Origin: Halovenus sp.
GTDB lineage: Archaea > Halobacteriota > Halobacteria > Halobacteriales > Haloarculaceae
NCBI GenBank assembly: GCA_003551945.1
Contig: PUNZ01000154.1
Span: 1 to 7,350 of the forward strand
DNA length: 7,350 bases
Direction of reading: 5' to 3'
A model generated the notes under the pieces. That model saw only the letters and a list, made by a program, of their open reading frames with translations. It was not told the DNA's origin and ran no database searches. Position numbers and translations under genes: made by a program. Every line of letters starts with the position of its first letter. Positions within the stretch are counted from its first letter, which is position 1. Shown here in pieces: positions 1-6,099 of the stretch.

Positions 1-518
1 AACTCCCCCAAGTCTAACGCATCACTATCGACGAGTTGGCGGAGCTTCCCCTCCGTGACGGAGACGGTCCGACCGCGAAGTTGCTGGAGGTTGTTTGTCT
101 CCCGTTCAAGCGGGTCCGTCGTGTCCGGGGTATACTCCGCGTTGCGATGAGATTTGAGATACGTTCGGATAGCCTGATACGTGACAAAGTCCGTTTCGAG
201 TTGCTCGCTATCGACACCTGCTCTGTCTAACTGTCTGCGTGCGCGTGTTCGGTCGGCGCTACTCACGTCATCAGCAGTGAGAAGTCGGTACAGATTCTCT
301 GCTTCGCCATCGAGCGGCTGTGAATCCGCCTGGCGAAGCGCTGCCTCGAGCAATCGTTCGTTGAACAGGCGCGCAAGCTCACGAAGGCTAGACCGGTTTT
401 CCGCAGCAGTCCATCGCCGCTCTAATTCATCGCCGAGGCCACTCAACCCATACTCATCCAATAGCCGAACAACTTTGCTCGGACGCCCACGTCCTGAAGT
501 GCCCTCTGAAGCAGTCAT
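1..518 (-). CDS. rdfA: Rod-determining factor RdfA family protein (partial, C terminus off window)
   Basis: An open frame on the minus strand starts at ATG 518-516 and stays open to the left edge, giving 172 residues plus two bases. The protein begins MTASEGTSGRGRPSKVV, followed by a conserved block DEYGLSGLGDELERRW (about residues 22-37), SLRELARLFNERLLEAAL (about 44-61), a YRLLTADDVSS segment (about 77-87) and an Arg/Glu-rich helical region. I recognise this order from the haloarchaeal RdfA family, whose founding member in Haloferax volcanii is needed for rod-shaped cells and is thought to act as a cytoplasmic regulator of shape rather than a structural filament. No signal peptide or membrane segment is visible. 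Family members are slightly over 200 residues, so roughly 30 C-terminal residues are missing; I recall a Cys-containing tail there, which cannot be seen. Several haloarchaea carry RdfA paralogues, so this may be a relative rather than the orthologue. The assignment is from memory of the family pattern. Confidence 0.75.
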   Translation of the reverse strand, partial: MTASEGTSGRGRPSKVVRLLDEYGLSGLGDELERRWTAAENRSSLRELARLFNERLLEAALRQADSQPLDGEAENLYRLLTADDVSSADRTRARRQLDRAGVDSEQLETDFVTYQAIRTYLKSHRNAEYTPDTTDPLERETNNLQQLRGRTVSVTEGKLRQLVDSDALDLGE

Positions 519-543
519 ACACTGATACTCGTTATCTGGTCGC

Positions 544-555
544 TAGTATCTTTCG
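544..555 (-). promoter_or_regulatory. Candidate promoter of rdfA-family gene (BRE + TATA)
   Basis: Read on the minus strand, positions 555-544 give CGAAAGATACTA. This is a purine-rich BRE-like CGAAA directly followed by a TATA-like ATACTA, centred about 28 bases before ATG 518. That spacing places transcription start within a few bases of the start codon, matching the leaderless mRNAs common in haloarchaea. No Shine-Dalgarno sequence precedes the start, which agrees with this. Motif and spacing only. Confidence 0.4.
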
Positions 556-735
556 TCATCCAAGCCAACAGTGACGTGCGCTACGAGAACCACAGCGTTC
601 GTCCCTCGCTGCCAAATCGAGCGACAAGCACCGCCTGACGAACGGAAACCAAGACAAAGGCAGCCTCGCCGGCAGTACTCGAGAATAAGTATAATATTTA
701 TTTTGAATCTATAGCAAGTTTATTTGTTTTCAGCA

Positions 736-789
736 TTTAAAACTCTTTTTGAATTTTATTTTCTATTTTAATTCCACTACATGTTTATA
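736..789 (+). promoter_or_regulatory. Candidate TATA boxes for the mcm unit
   Basis: Two good matches to the haloarchaeal TATA consensus lie in the AT-rich spacer: TTTAAA at 736-741 and TTTATA at 784-789. They would start transcription near 765 or 812 and give mcm a leader of roughly 145-190 bases. No TATA-like motif lies about 27 bases before the mcm start (around 930), so a leadered mRNA is likely. Because the whole stretch is AT-rich, chance matches are expected and neither box can be preferred. Confidence 0.25.
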
Positions 790-930
790 CCAATCGTAAT
801 TAGATACTAAAACCCCAAATTAATAAAGAATGTATCGACAATTTTTATTTTATTTAACATGATTGGTAGGCTCGTGGTGGCAAAAGCAACGCGGTTCATT
901 TTCACTCCGGTTTGCGAACCTTCTTGAACC

Positions 931-936
931 AGGAGG
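931..936 (+). promoter_or_regulatory. Shine-Dalgarno-like AGGAGG upstream of mcm, unusually distant
   Basis: AGGAGG at 931-936 is a strong complement to the 3' end of archaeal 16S rRNA. It ends 20 bases before the mcm ATG at 957, much farther than the usual 5-9 bases, and no ATG, GTG or TTG lies at standard spacing. An in-frame TAG at 954-956 rules out an upstream start for mcm. The site may therefore work only weakly or be coincidental. Confidence 0.3.
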
Positions 937-956
937 CACAATTCCAGTCTCAGTAG

Positions 957-3900
957 ATGGCCCGCGCGGACAACACCGAACTAATTGACTCGTTTGAGGA
1001 GTTCTACCGGAGTTATTACCGCAACGAAATCGCAGAGCTTGCACAGAAGTATCCAAGCGAGCAAAAATCGCTCTACATCGACTGGCAGGACCTCTATCGG
1101 TTCGACTCGGCGCTCGCTGATGACTTCCGAAACAAGCCACAACAGCTCCAACGGTACGCCGAGGAAGCCCTTCGTCTCTATGACCTGCCTGTCGACGTTT
1201 CGCTCGGGCAAGCTCACGTGCGCGTGTCGAATCTCCCAGAAGCAACTGATATCCGCGCTATCCGTGCCGACCACCGCGGCATGTTACTCACCGTGCAGGG
1301 TATCATCCGCAAAGCCACCGACGTTCGTCCCAAAGTCACCACCGCCGCTTTCGAGTGCCAGCGCTGTGGCACCCTCACTCGCATTCCACAGGAAACCGGG
1401 GATTTTCAGGAACCCCACGAATGTCAGGGCTGTGAGCGACAGGGGCCCTTCCGCATTAATTACGACCAATCGGAGTTCATCGACGCTCAAAAGCTTCGCG
1501 TCCAGGAATCCCCCGAAGGATTGCGAGGTGGTGAAACGCCACAGAGCATCGATATCAACATCGAAGACGATATTACGGGTAATGTAACTGCCGGCGACCA
1601 CGTCTCCGTCACCGGCATTCTCCAACTTGACCAGCGAGGCAACGACCGCGAAAAATCCCCCATGTTCGATATCTACATGGACGGGATGACCGTCGAAATC
1701 GAAGACGAAGAGTTCGAGGAGATGGATATCACCGAAGAAGACAAAAAGGAAATTGTCGAACTCTCGAACCATCCCAATATCTACGAGGAGATGCAGGGCG
1801 CAATCGCCCCCTCGATTTACGGCTACGAACGCGAGAAACTCGCGATGGTCTTTCAGCTCTTTTCGGGCGTTACCAAACACCTCCCCGACGGCTCCCGAAC
1901 CCGTGGCGACCTCCACATGCTCCTTATCGGGGATCCTGGTACTGGTAAGTCGCAGCTGCTTCAGTACGTCAACAACATCGCCCCGCGGTCGGTATATACA
2001 TCAGGAAAAGGGTCCTCTGCGGCAGGACTTTGTGTCACTGGCGACACCATGGTGCAGACACCAGATGGGTTGCGTCAAATACGGGAAATCGTCAAAGACG
2101 ACATCCCACAGCCGGTCACCTCCGAAACTGCTGTTGAGCGTTCGGTTCCGGTGTACACATTTGATAGAAATGAGAATATTGTCGAATCGCGTAATACGTC
2201 TCACATCTGGCGCATGCCAAAAAAACCGTGTCGAAAGCTCCAGACAGGACACGGGAAAGAACTCGAAGCATCAGTTAACACACCCGTGCTAACGTGTGGA
2301 GAAAATGGTATCGAGTGGAAAGAAATCAGTGAGATTGAAGCAGGTGAGTCAGTAGCAGTTCCGGACTACGAAATGGAGGAAGGAGAGGAAGCAGCACACG
2401 CAAACCTCGTCTGGGATGAAGTCGTCGAAGTTACGAACACTGGAAAAAAGGAAGTATTCGACATCACGGTTCCAGAGACACACAATTTCATCGGTAATGG
2501 AATCGTGACACACAACACTGCAGCTGCGGTACGCGATGACTTCGGCGACGGCCAGCAGTGGAGTCTCGAAGCGGGTGCGCTGGTACTCGCTGACCGTGGC
2601 ATTGCGGCAGTGGACGAACTCGATAAGATGCGATGTGTGACCGGCGATACGCTGGTTCATACACCGGATGGTATTCGGCCAATTCGAGAGTTTGCCAGAC
2701 AAGGAGAAAAAACCGGACAAGTTGAGAAGCTAGAAAACGGACAGACAATTCGTAACATCGACCAGCGCGTCTGGACGATGACAGAGGACGGAAAAATCGA
2801 ATCTCGCTCTGTGACGGCAGTACACGAATATGAGGCACCAGAGACACTGTGTACGGTGACACTCGAATCCGGAGAGTCAGTGACAGCGACTCCTGACCAC
2901 CCTTTCATTGTGGCTAGTGGTGACGGAAGCAAGGAGGTTCCAGCGGCGCAATTAAAAGCAGGAGAGCCAGTGTACGTTCCTCGTTCTCTCCCACCAACAG
3001 AAACAGATGGTGGGATGGTTGTAACCAAGAGCAACCCATGTTCGCAACAAGACGGAAAAGATGTCGAGATTCGACGTGTCGAAACCGTCGACACCGTCTC
3101 AAACGAATCCCTCACAGACTCGGCTCAATACGTATATGATTTAACCGTTGAGGGAACACATAATTTTGTCGCAAATAATATAATTATTCATAACTCAGAG
3201 GACCAAAGCGCAATGCATGAAGCCCTCGAACAGCAATCTATAAGTGTAAGCAAAGCAGGAATTAACGCCACACTCAAATCTCGTTGTTCGTTGCTCGGGG
3301 CGGCAAACCCACGCATGGGGCGGTTCGACCGGTACGAGCCAATCGGTGAACAAATCGACCTTGAGCCGCCGCTCATTTCCCGATTCGACCTCATCTTCAT
3401 CGTGACAGACGACCCGGATGAGGAACACGACGCCGAGTTGGCAGAGCACATCCTGCGGACGAACTACGCCGGGGAGTTGAACACCCACCGAACGGAGAAC
3501 GCGACCTCGAACTACACCAAAGAGGAGGTTGAACGGGTAACAGATGAAGTCGCGCCGACCATCGATGCGGAGTTCCTCAGAAAATACGTTGCGTACTCGA
3601 AACGGAACTGTTTCCCGACGATGACGGAGGAGGCGATGGACGAGATACAGGACTTTTACGTGAATCTCCGGTCGCGCGGGTCGGATGAGGATGCGCCGGT
3701 ACCGGTGACAGCTCGTAAACTCGAAGCGCTTGTCCGGTTGGCGGAGGCAAGTGCACGGGTGCGGCTGTCCGATACAGTGGAACTGGAGGATGCTCGGCGA
3801 GGAATTGATATCGCCAAATACTGTCTCGAAGAGATAGGGATGGACCCAGAGACAGGTGAACTCGACGCGGATATGATAGAGACAGGGACCTCCAAGAGTC

Positions 3901-4100
3901 AGCGCGACCGCATCAAAGATATCCTGAATCTCATCGAGACGATCGAAGAGGAATACGACGAAGGCGCACCAGTTGAGATTGTCATCGAACGGGCGGAGGA
4001 AGTCGGGACAGACTCATCGAAGGCGAAGCATGAAATCGACCAACTGAAACAAAAGGGCGAAGTGTACGAGCCACAGACAGGCTATCTTCGAACGACCTGA
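957..4100 (+). CDS. mcm: Replicative DNA helicase MCM, precursor with two inteins
   Basis: This is the ATP-driven, ring-forming helicase that unwinds DNA at archaeal replication forks. The 1047-residue precursor loses two inteins (residues 359-520 and 560-746) to leave 698 residues, the usual haloarchaeal MCM length. The N-terminal domain has an OB-fold zinc motif with C134, C137, C156 and C159. The AAA+ core shows Walker A GDPGTGKS (325-332), Walker B DELDKM (553-558), sensor 1 AANP (N784) and the arginine finger in SRFD (R809), followed by a PVTARKLEALVRLAEASARVR sensor 2 region. The last ~70 residues form the winged-helix tail, ending YLRTT. All catalytic motifs are present, but Walker A and Walker B are separated by intein 1, and Walker B and sensor 1 by intein 2, so an active ATPase requires both to be spliced. 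ATG 957 is chosen because an in-frame stop precedes it directly and MARADNTELIDSFEEFYR matches family N termini. The next gene follows after one base. Confidence 0.97.
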   Translation: MARADNTELIDSFEEFYRSYYRNEIAELAQKYPSEQKSLYIDWQDLYRFDSALADDFRNKPQQLQRYAEEALRLYDLPVDVSLGQAHVRVSNLPEATDIRAIRADHRGMLLTVQGIIRKATDVRPKVTTAAFECQRCGTLTRIPQETGDFQEPHECQGCERQGPFRINYDQSEFIDAQKLRVQESPEGLRGGETPQSIDINIEDDITGNVTAGDHVSVTGILQLDQRGNDREKSPMFDIYMDGMTVEIEDEEFEEMDITEEDKKEIVELSNHPNIYEEMQGAIAPSIYGYEREKLAMVFQLFSGVTKHLPDGSRTRGDLHMLLIGDPGTGKSQLLQYVNNIAPRSVYTSGKGSSAAGLCVTGDTMVQTPDGLRQIREIVKDDIPQPVTSETAVERSVPVYTFDRNENIVESRNTSHIWRMPKKPCRKLQTGHGKELEASVNTPVLTCGENGIEWKEISEIEAGESVAVPDYEMEEGEEAAHANLVWDEVVEVTNTGKKEVFDITVPETHNFIGNGIVTHNTAAAVRDDFGDGQQWSLEAGALVLADRGIAAVDELDKMRCVTGDTLVHTPDGIRPIREFARQGEKTGQVEKLENGQTIRNIDQRVWTMTEDGKIESRSVTAVHEYEAPETLCTVTLESGESVTATPDHPFIVASGDGSKEVPAAQLKAGEPVYVPRSLPPTETDGGMVVTKSNPCSQQDGKDVEIRRVETVDTVSNESLTDSAQYVYDLTVEGTHNFVANNIIIHNSEDQSAMHEALEQQSISVSKAGINATLKSRCSLLGAANPRMGRFDRYEPIGEQIDLEPPLISRFDLIFIVTDDPDEEHDAELAEHILRTNYAGELNTHRTENATSNYTKEEVERVTDEVAPTIDAEFLRKYVAYSKRNCFPTMTEEAMDEIQDFYVNLRSRGSDEDAPVPVTARKLEALVRLAEASARVRLSDTVELEDARRGIDIAKYCLEEIGMDPETGELDADMIETGTSKSQRDRIKDILNLIETIEEEYDEGAPVEIVIERAEEVGTDSSKAKHEIDQLKQKGEVYEPQTGYLRTT
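2031..2516 (+). other. Intein 1 of MCM: mini-intein, 162 residues, no endonuclease
   Basis: This in-frame intervening protein segment covers precursor residues 359-520. Its N terminus CVTGDTMVQTPDG is a typical block A with catalytic Cys1. The C-terminal part has block F VFDITVPETHNFIGNG and block G IVTHN, ending in His-Asn, with Thr as the +1 extein residue. The junctions are extein GKGSSAAGL / intein / TAAAVRDDFG, so removal restores the conserved helix between Walker A and Walker B. At 162 residues it can hold only the splicing domain. A short acidic linker (about intein residues 111-126) occupies the usual endonuclease position and no LAGLIDADG motif is seen. Block B is odd: where a TxxH motif is expected, the sequence is SVNT (81-84), so the usual His is replaced by Thr. 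From memory, the Thermococcus kodakarensis CDC21-1 intein and its orthologues also lack this His and use a basic residue elsewhere. Here basic residues cluster at about 58-69. Confidence 0.93.
2634..3194 (+). other. Intein 2 of MCM: mini-intein, 187 residues, no endonuclease
   Basis: This second in-frame intein covers precursor residues 560-746. Block A is CVTGDTLVHTPDG with Cys1. Block B is canonical, TATPDHPFIV, with T86 and H89. Block F is YDLTVEGTHNFVANN, and block G IIIHN ends in His-Asn with Ser as the +1 residue. The junctions are extein VDELDKMR / intein / SEDQSAMHEALEQQ, directly after Walker B, and removal gives the normal MCM sequence. No LAGLIDADG endonuclease motif is present; a loose linker (about intein residues 117-147) fills the place. 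The 3' end is AT-rich (21 G+C of 60 in 3121-3180), unlike most of the extein, which supports acquisition from elsewhere. The insertion point lies in one of the most conserved parts of the protein, as is typical of inteins. Confidence 0.95.
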
Positions 4101-4101
4101 T

Positions 4102-4374
4102 ATGGACCGTATCTCAGCCCTCCGGAATATCGAGGATGCGCTTGCGGGGTTCGAAGCAGGTGAACAGACCTTGCCAGAGCTTGAGCGGGAGGTTCAAGGC
4201 ATCTTACGGACCTATGCGACACATTTTGACGAAGGGTTGTCACCGTATCGGGCGACCGGAGAGCCAGCGGTTGATGGGCTCATCGTCGTGGCGCGCTCGC
4301 GGACAGCAGCACGAGAACAGATCACAGCTCTTGTTTCGGAGCCCGGACAGTTCGACGTCAAAAAGGTAGAGTAG
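4102..4374 (+). CDS. Haloarchaeal protein of unknown function following mcm (90 aa)
   Basis: The start ATG lies one base after the mcm stop codon, so the two genes are almost certainly cotranscribed and probably translationally coupled. The protein is small, soluble and acidic. Residues 1-42 look helical (MDRISALRNIEDALAGFE, then ELEREVQGILRTYATHF). A GEPAVDGLIVVA strand and a helix (about residues 66-78) follow, suggesting a compact alpha/beta fold. No Cys or His metal motif, signal peptide, membrane segment or known DNA-binding motif is visible. I recall similar short proteins next to haloarchaeal mcm genes, annotated only as a domain of unknown function; I believe the label is DUF7854 but am not certain. 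The position hints at a link with replication, but nothing in the sequence proves it. Its stop is 5 bases from the end of the convergent serA gene. Confidence 0.8.
   Translation: MDRISALRNIEDALAGFEAGEQTLPELEREVQGILRTYATHFDEGLSPYRATGEPAVDGLIVVARSRTAAREQITALVSEPGQFDVKKVE
4360..4364 (-). terminator. Possible T-tract terminator of serA
   Basis: Read on the minus strand there is a run of five T about 15 bases after the serA stop codon, inside the 3' end of the small convergent gene. Archaeal termination often needs only a short U-tract, so this is a candidate, but five T with no neighbouring tract is weak evidence. Confidence 0.2.
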
Positions 4375-4379
4375 TCGCG

Positions 4380-5975
4380 TTAGTTGTCGCCGTTATCGAG
4401 CGAAATGTATTTTGTATCGGTGATTCGCCCATCAGCATTGAGCAGGTCAAGAACCTCATCAGGGACGGGGTCGTCAAGGTTATAGACGGAAAGCGCTTCG
4501 CCGCCGATTGTTTCGCGGCCGTTGAACATCCCGGCAATGTTGATACCAGCCTCGCCAAGTGTGGTCCCGATAAAGCCGATGACACCGGGAGCATCTTCGT
4601 TACGAGCAATGAGCATGTGGCCATGTGGGACCGCATCAACGCGATAGCCCGCAATTCGAACGATACGTGGGTCGTTCCCAGCAAACTGCGTCCCATCGAC
4701 GGAAACACTGTTTTCACCGTTCGAGACGCTCACCGTGATGAGTGATTGGAAGTCCTCTGCTTGATGCGATTTTGATTCCGTGACGTCAATGCCACGTCGT
4801 TCAGCAATCCGTGGGGCGTTGACAGCGTTGACCTGCCATTCGAGTGGTTCAAAGACCCCTTTGAGCGCACTTGCGGTCACAAGGTCCGTATCCTCCTCAG
4901 CGATATCGCCAGCGAACGTGATTTCGACGTTTTCGACGCGGTCATCAAACAACTGGACGGCAATTTTACCAGCAGTATCGGCGAGGTCGATGTATGGCTG
5001 GATTTTTGGGAACGAACTCTCATCGACCGACGGTGCATTCAGTGCATTCATCACCGGCTCGTCGGCAAACGCTGCCATCACCTGTTTCGCCGTCGAGGTA
5101 GCGACGTTTTCCTGCGCCGCTTCCGTCGATGCGCCAAGGTGTGGGGTCACGAGAATGTCGTCGACCCACAGCAGTGGGTTATCCGGCTCAACGGGTTCGC
5201 TAGCGAAGACATCCACCGCAGCCCCTTTGAGAATGCCATCTTCGACGGCCTGCGCAAGAGCCGCCTCGTCGATGATACCACCACGAGCACAGTTGACAAC
5301 ATAGCCGCCTTCGAGCTGTGCAAGCTCTTCAGCCCCAATCATGTTGGCAGTCTCGTCGGTCAGTGGGGTGTGTACCGTCAGGAAATCAGCGCGTTTGAGA
5401 CACTCATCGAGGTCATCAACGAGCTCTGCGCCGAGTTGAGCGGCGCGTTCCTCGCTGATATACGGGTCGAAGGTGACAATTTCCATCCCGAGGTTGCTGA
5501 GACGTTTGGCAACCTCTTGGCCGACGCGACCAAAGCCAACGACACCGAGGGTTTTGTCGTTGATTTCCGTCCCGAGGAACTCGCCTTTGGCCCACTCGCC
5601 GTCTTTCGAGAGGCGAGCGTGCGCTTGTGGAATCGAGCGAGCAGTCGCGAATGCCATGGCGACCGTATGCTCTGCTGCTGCACGCACGTTGCCTTCGGGT
5701 GCGTTTGCGACGATAACGCCGTTGTCGGTTGCAGCTTCAATGTCGATATTATCGACACCGATACCGGCGCGGCCGACGATAACGAGTTCGTCAGCGGCTT
5801 CGAATACCTCGCGTGTCACTTCCGTTCCGGAGCGGACGATGAGCGCATTCGCATCTGCAATCGCCTCAAGCAGTTCTTCCTCGGAGAGATTGTAGGCTGT
5901 TTCGACATCGTATCCTTCGTCACGAAGGAGTTGGATACCGGCATCAGCAATCGGGTCCGTGATGAGTACCTTCAT
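4380..5975 (-). CDS. serA: D-3-phosphoglycerate dehydrogenase (SerA)
   Basis: SerA oxidises 3-phosphoglycerate to 3-phosphohydroxypyruvate with NAD, the first step of the phosphorylated serine pathway in the cytoplasm. The 531-residue protein is of the long type. It has a split substrate-binding domain (1-100 and ~285-315), a Rossmann domain with GFGRVG (147-152) and the acidic D170 that binds the NAD ribose, an intervening domain (~320-450), and a C-terminal ACT domain (~452-528) that commonly binds serine for feedback control. Catalytic residues are visible: R231 in NCARGG, E260 in DVFASEPV and H279 in TPHLGAST. MKVLITDPIADAGIQLL is taken as the N terminus because homologues begin this way. 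The open frame extends 25 codons farther, but those codons overlap the likely promoter. The gene converges on the mcm unit with a 5-base gap and diverges from pgk, which handles the same metabolite. No frameshift or missing motif is seen. Confidence 0.96.
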   Translation of the reverse strand: MKVLITDPIADAGIQLLRDEGYDVETAYNLSEEELLEAIADANALIVRSGTEVTREVFEAADELVIVGRAGIGVDNIDIEAATDNGVIVANAPEGNVRAAAEHTVAMAFATARSIPQAHARLSKDGEWAKGEFLGTEINDKTLGVVGFGRVGQEVAKRLSNLGMEIVTFDPYISEERAAQLGAELVDDLDECLKRADFLTVHTPLTDETANMIGAEELAQLEGGYVVNCARGGIIDEAALAQAVEDGILKGAAVDVFASEPVEPDNPLLWVDDILVTPHLGASTEAAQENVATSTAKQVMAAFADEPVMNALNAPSVDESSFPKIQPYIDLADTAGKIAVQLFDDRVENVEITFAGDIAEEDTDLVTASALKGVFEPLEWQVNAVNAPRIAERRGIDVTESKSHQAEDFQSLITVSVSNGENSVSVDGTQFAGNDPRIVRIAGYRVDAVPHGHMLIARNEDAPGVIGFIGTTLGEAGINIAGMFNGRETIGGEALSVYNLDDPVPDEVLDLLNADGRITDTKYISLDNGDN

Positions 5976-5999
5976 GCGCGTAGGAAGCGACGGTGCTGG

Positions 6000-6016
6000 C
6001 ATAACGCTTGTTTTTC
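6000..6016 (-). promoter_or_regulatory. Candidate serA promoter
   Basis: On the minus strand a purine-rich CGAAAAAC begins at 6016 and a TATA-like GTTATG lies at 6005-6000, centred about 27 bases before the serA ATG at 5975. This would place transcription start at or very near the start codon. The box is not a strong consensus match, and the A-rich run itself could serve as the TATA element and give a leader of about 12 bases. Confidence 0.3.
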
Positions 6017-6068
6017 GTCCCTCACGTGGCAAGTATTGCGACGTTCTCACTCGCCAGATATCGGGGAG

Positions 6069-6076
6069 TTCTAATA
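6069..6076 (+). promoter_or_regulatory. Candidate pgk promoter (TATA-like)
   Basis: TTCTAATA at 6069-6076 is centred about 27 bases before the pgk ATG at 6100, the standard distance for a leaderless haloarchaeal transcript. No Shine-Dalgarno sequence is evident in the bases directly before the start. The box supports ATG 6100 over the in-frame upstream codons, which would lie outside such a transcript. Confidence 0.4.
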
Positions 6077-6099
6077 GCTGGTTGACGGAACCCTACCTA

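Larger units (their letters stand above)
519..956. other. Non-coding divergent spacer with AT-rich core (about 681-858)
   Basis: This 438-base gap separates the rdfA-family gene from mcm. No convincing protein-coding, tRNA or rRNA gene is visible. Positions 519-680 have ordinary composition and hold the rdfA promoter. From about 681 to 858 the DNA becomes very AT-rich (12 G+C of 60 in 721-780). It includes an imperfect 19-base palindrome at 684-702 and two T/A-rich runs resembling each other at about 753-772 and 841-857. Positions 859-956 form the mcm leader. The low GC may simply reflect unconstrained spacer DNA or inserted foreign DNA. I saw no terminal inverted repeats of an insertion sequence and no clear Orc1/Cdc6-binding repeats. 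Confidence 0.6.

Noticed and set aside
181..525. Plus-strand open frame of 114 codons
   Set aside because: It lies opposite the rdfA-family gene. Its Ser/Arg-rich translation is typical of an antisense shadow, and it has no family resemblance.
591..858. Replication origin next to mcm (AT-rich unwinding element, GGAAAC-like text near 644)
   Set aside because: No orc1/cdc6 gene is in the window and no repeated origin-recognition-box sequences were found. AT-richness and adjacency to mcm alone do not make an origin.
2031..3194. Homing endonuclease domains within the MCM inteins
   Set aside because: At 162 and 187 residues there is no space for one, and no LAGLIDADG-like motif is visible between blocks B and F.
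5976..6050. N-terminal extension of SerA by 25 codons
   Set aside because: Homologues begin at MKVLITDP, the extra residues are low-complexity and unlike the family, and they overlap the likely promoter.
5139..6074. Long plus-strand open frame (311 codons) opposite serA
   Set aside because: The minus-strand frame carries a complete SerA with all motifs, whereas this frame gives a protein with no recognisable domain. Long antisense frames are common opposite well-biased haloarchaeal genes.
5959..6099. N-terminal extension of Pgk by 47 codons
   Set aside because: It would overlap the serA start and the TATA-like box, and the sequence does not resemble Pgk; MSYRTLDDLD is the usual N terminus.
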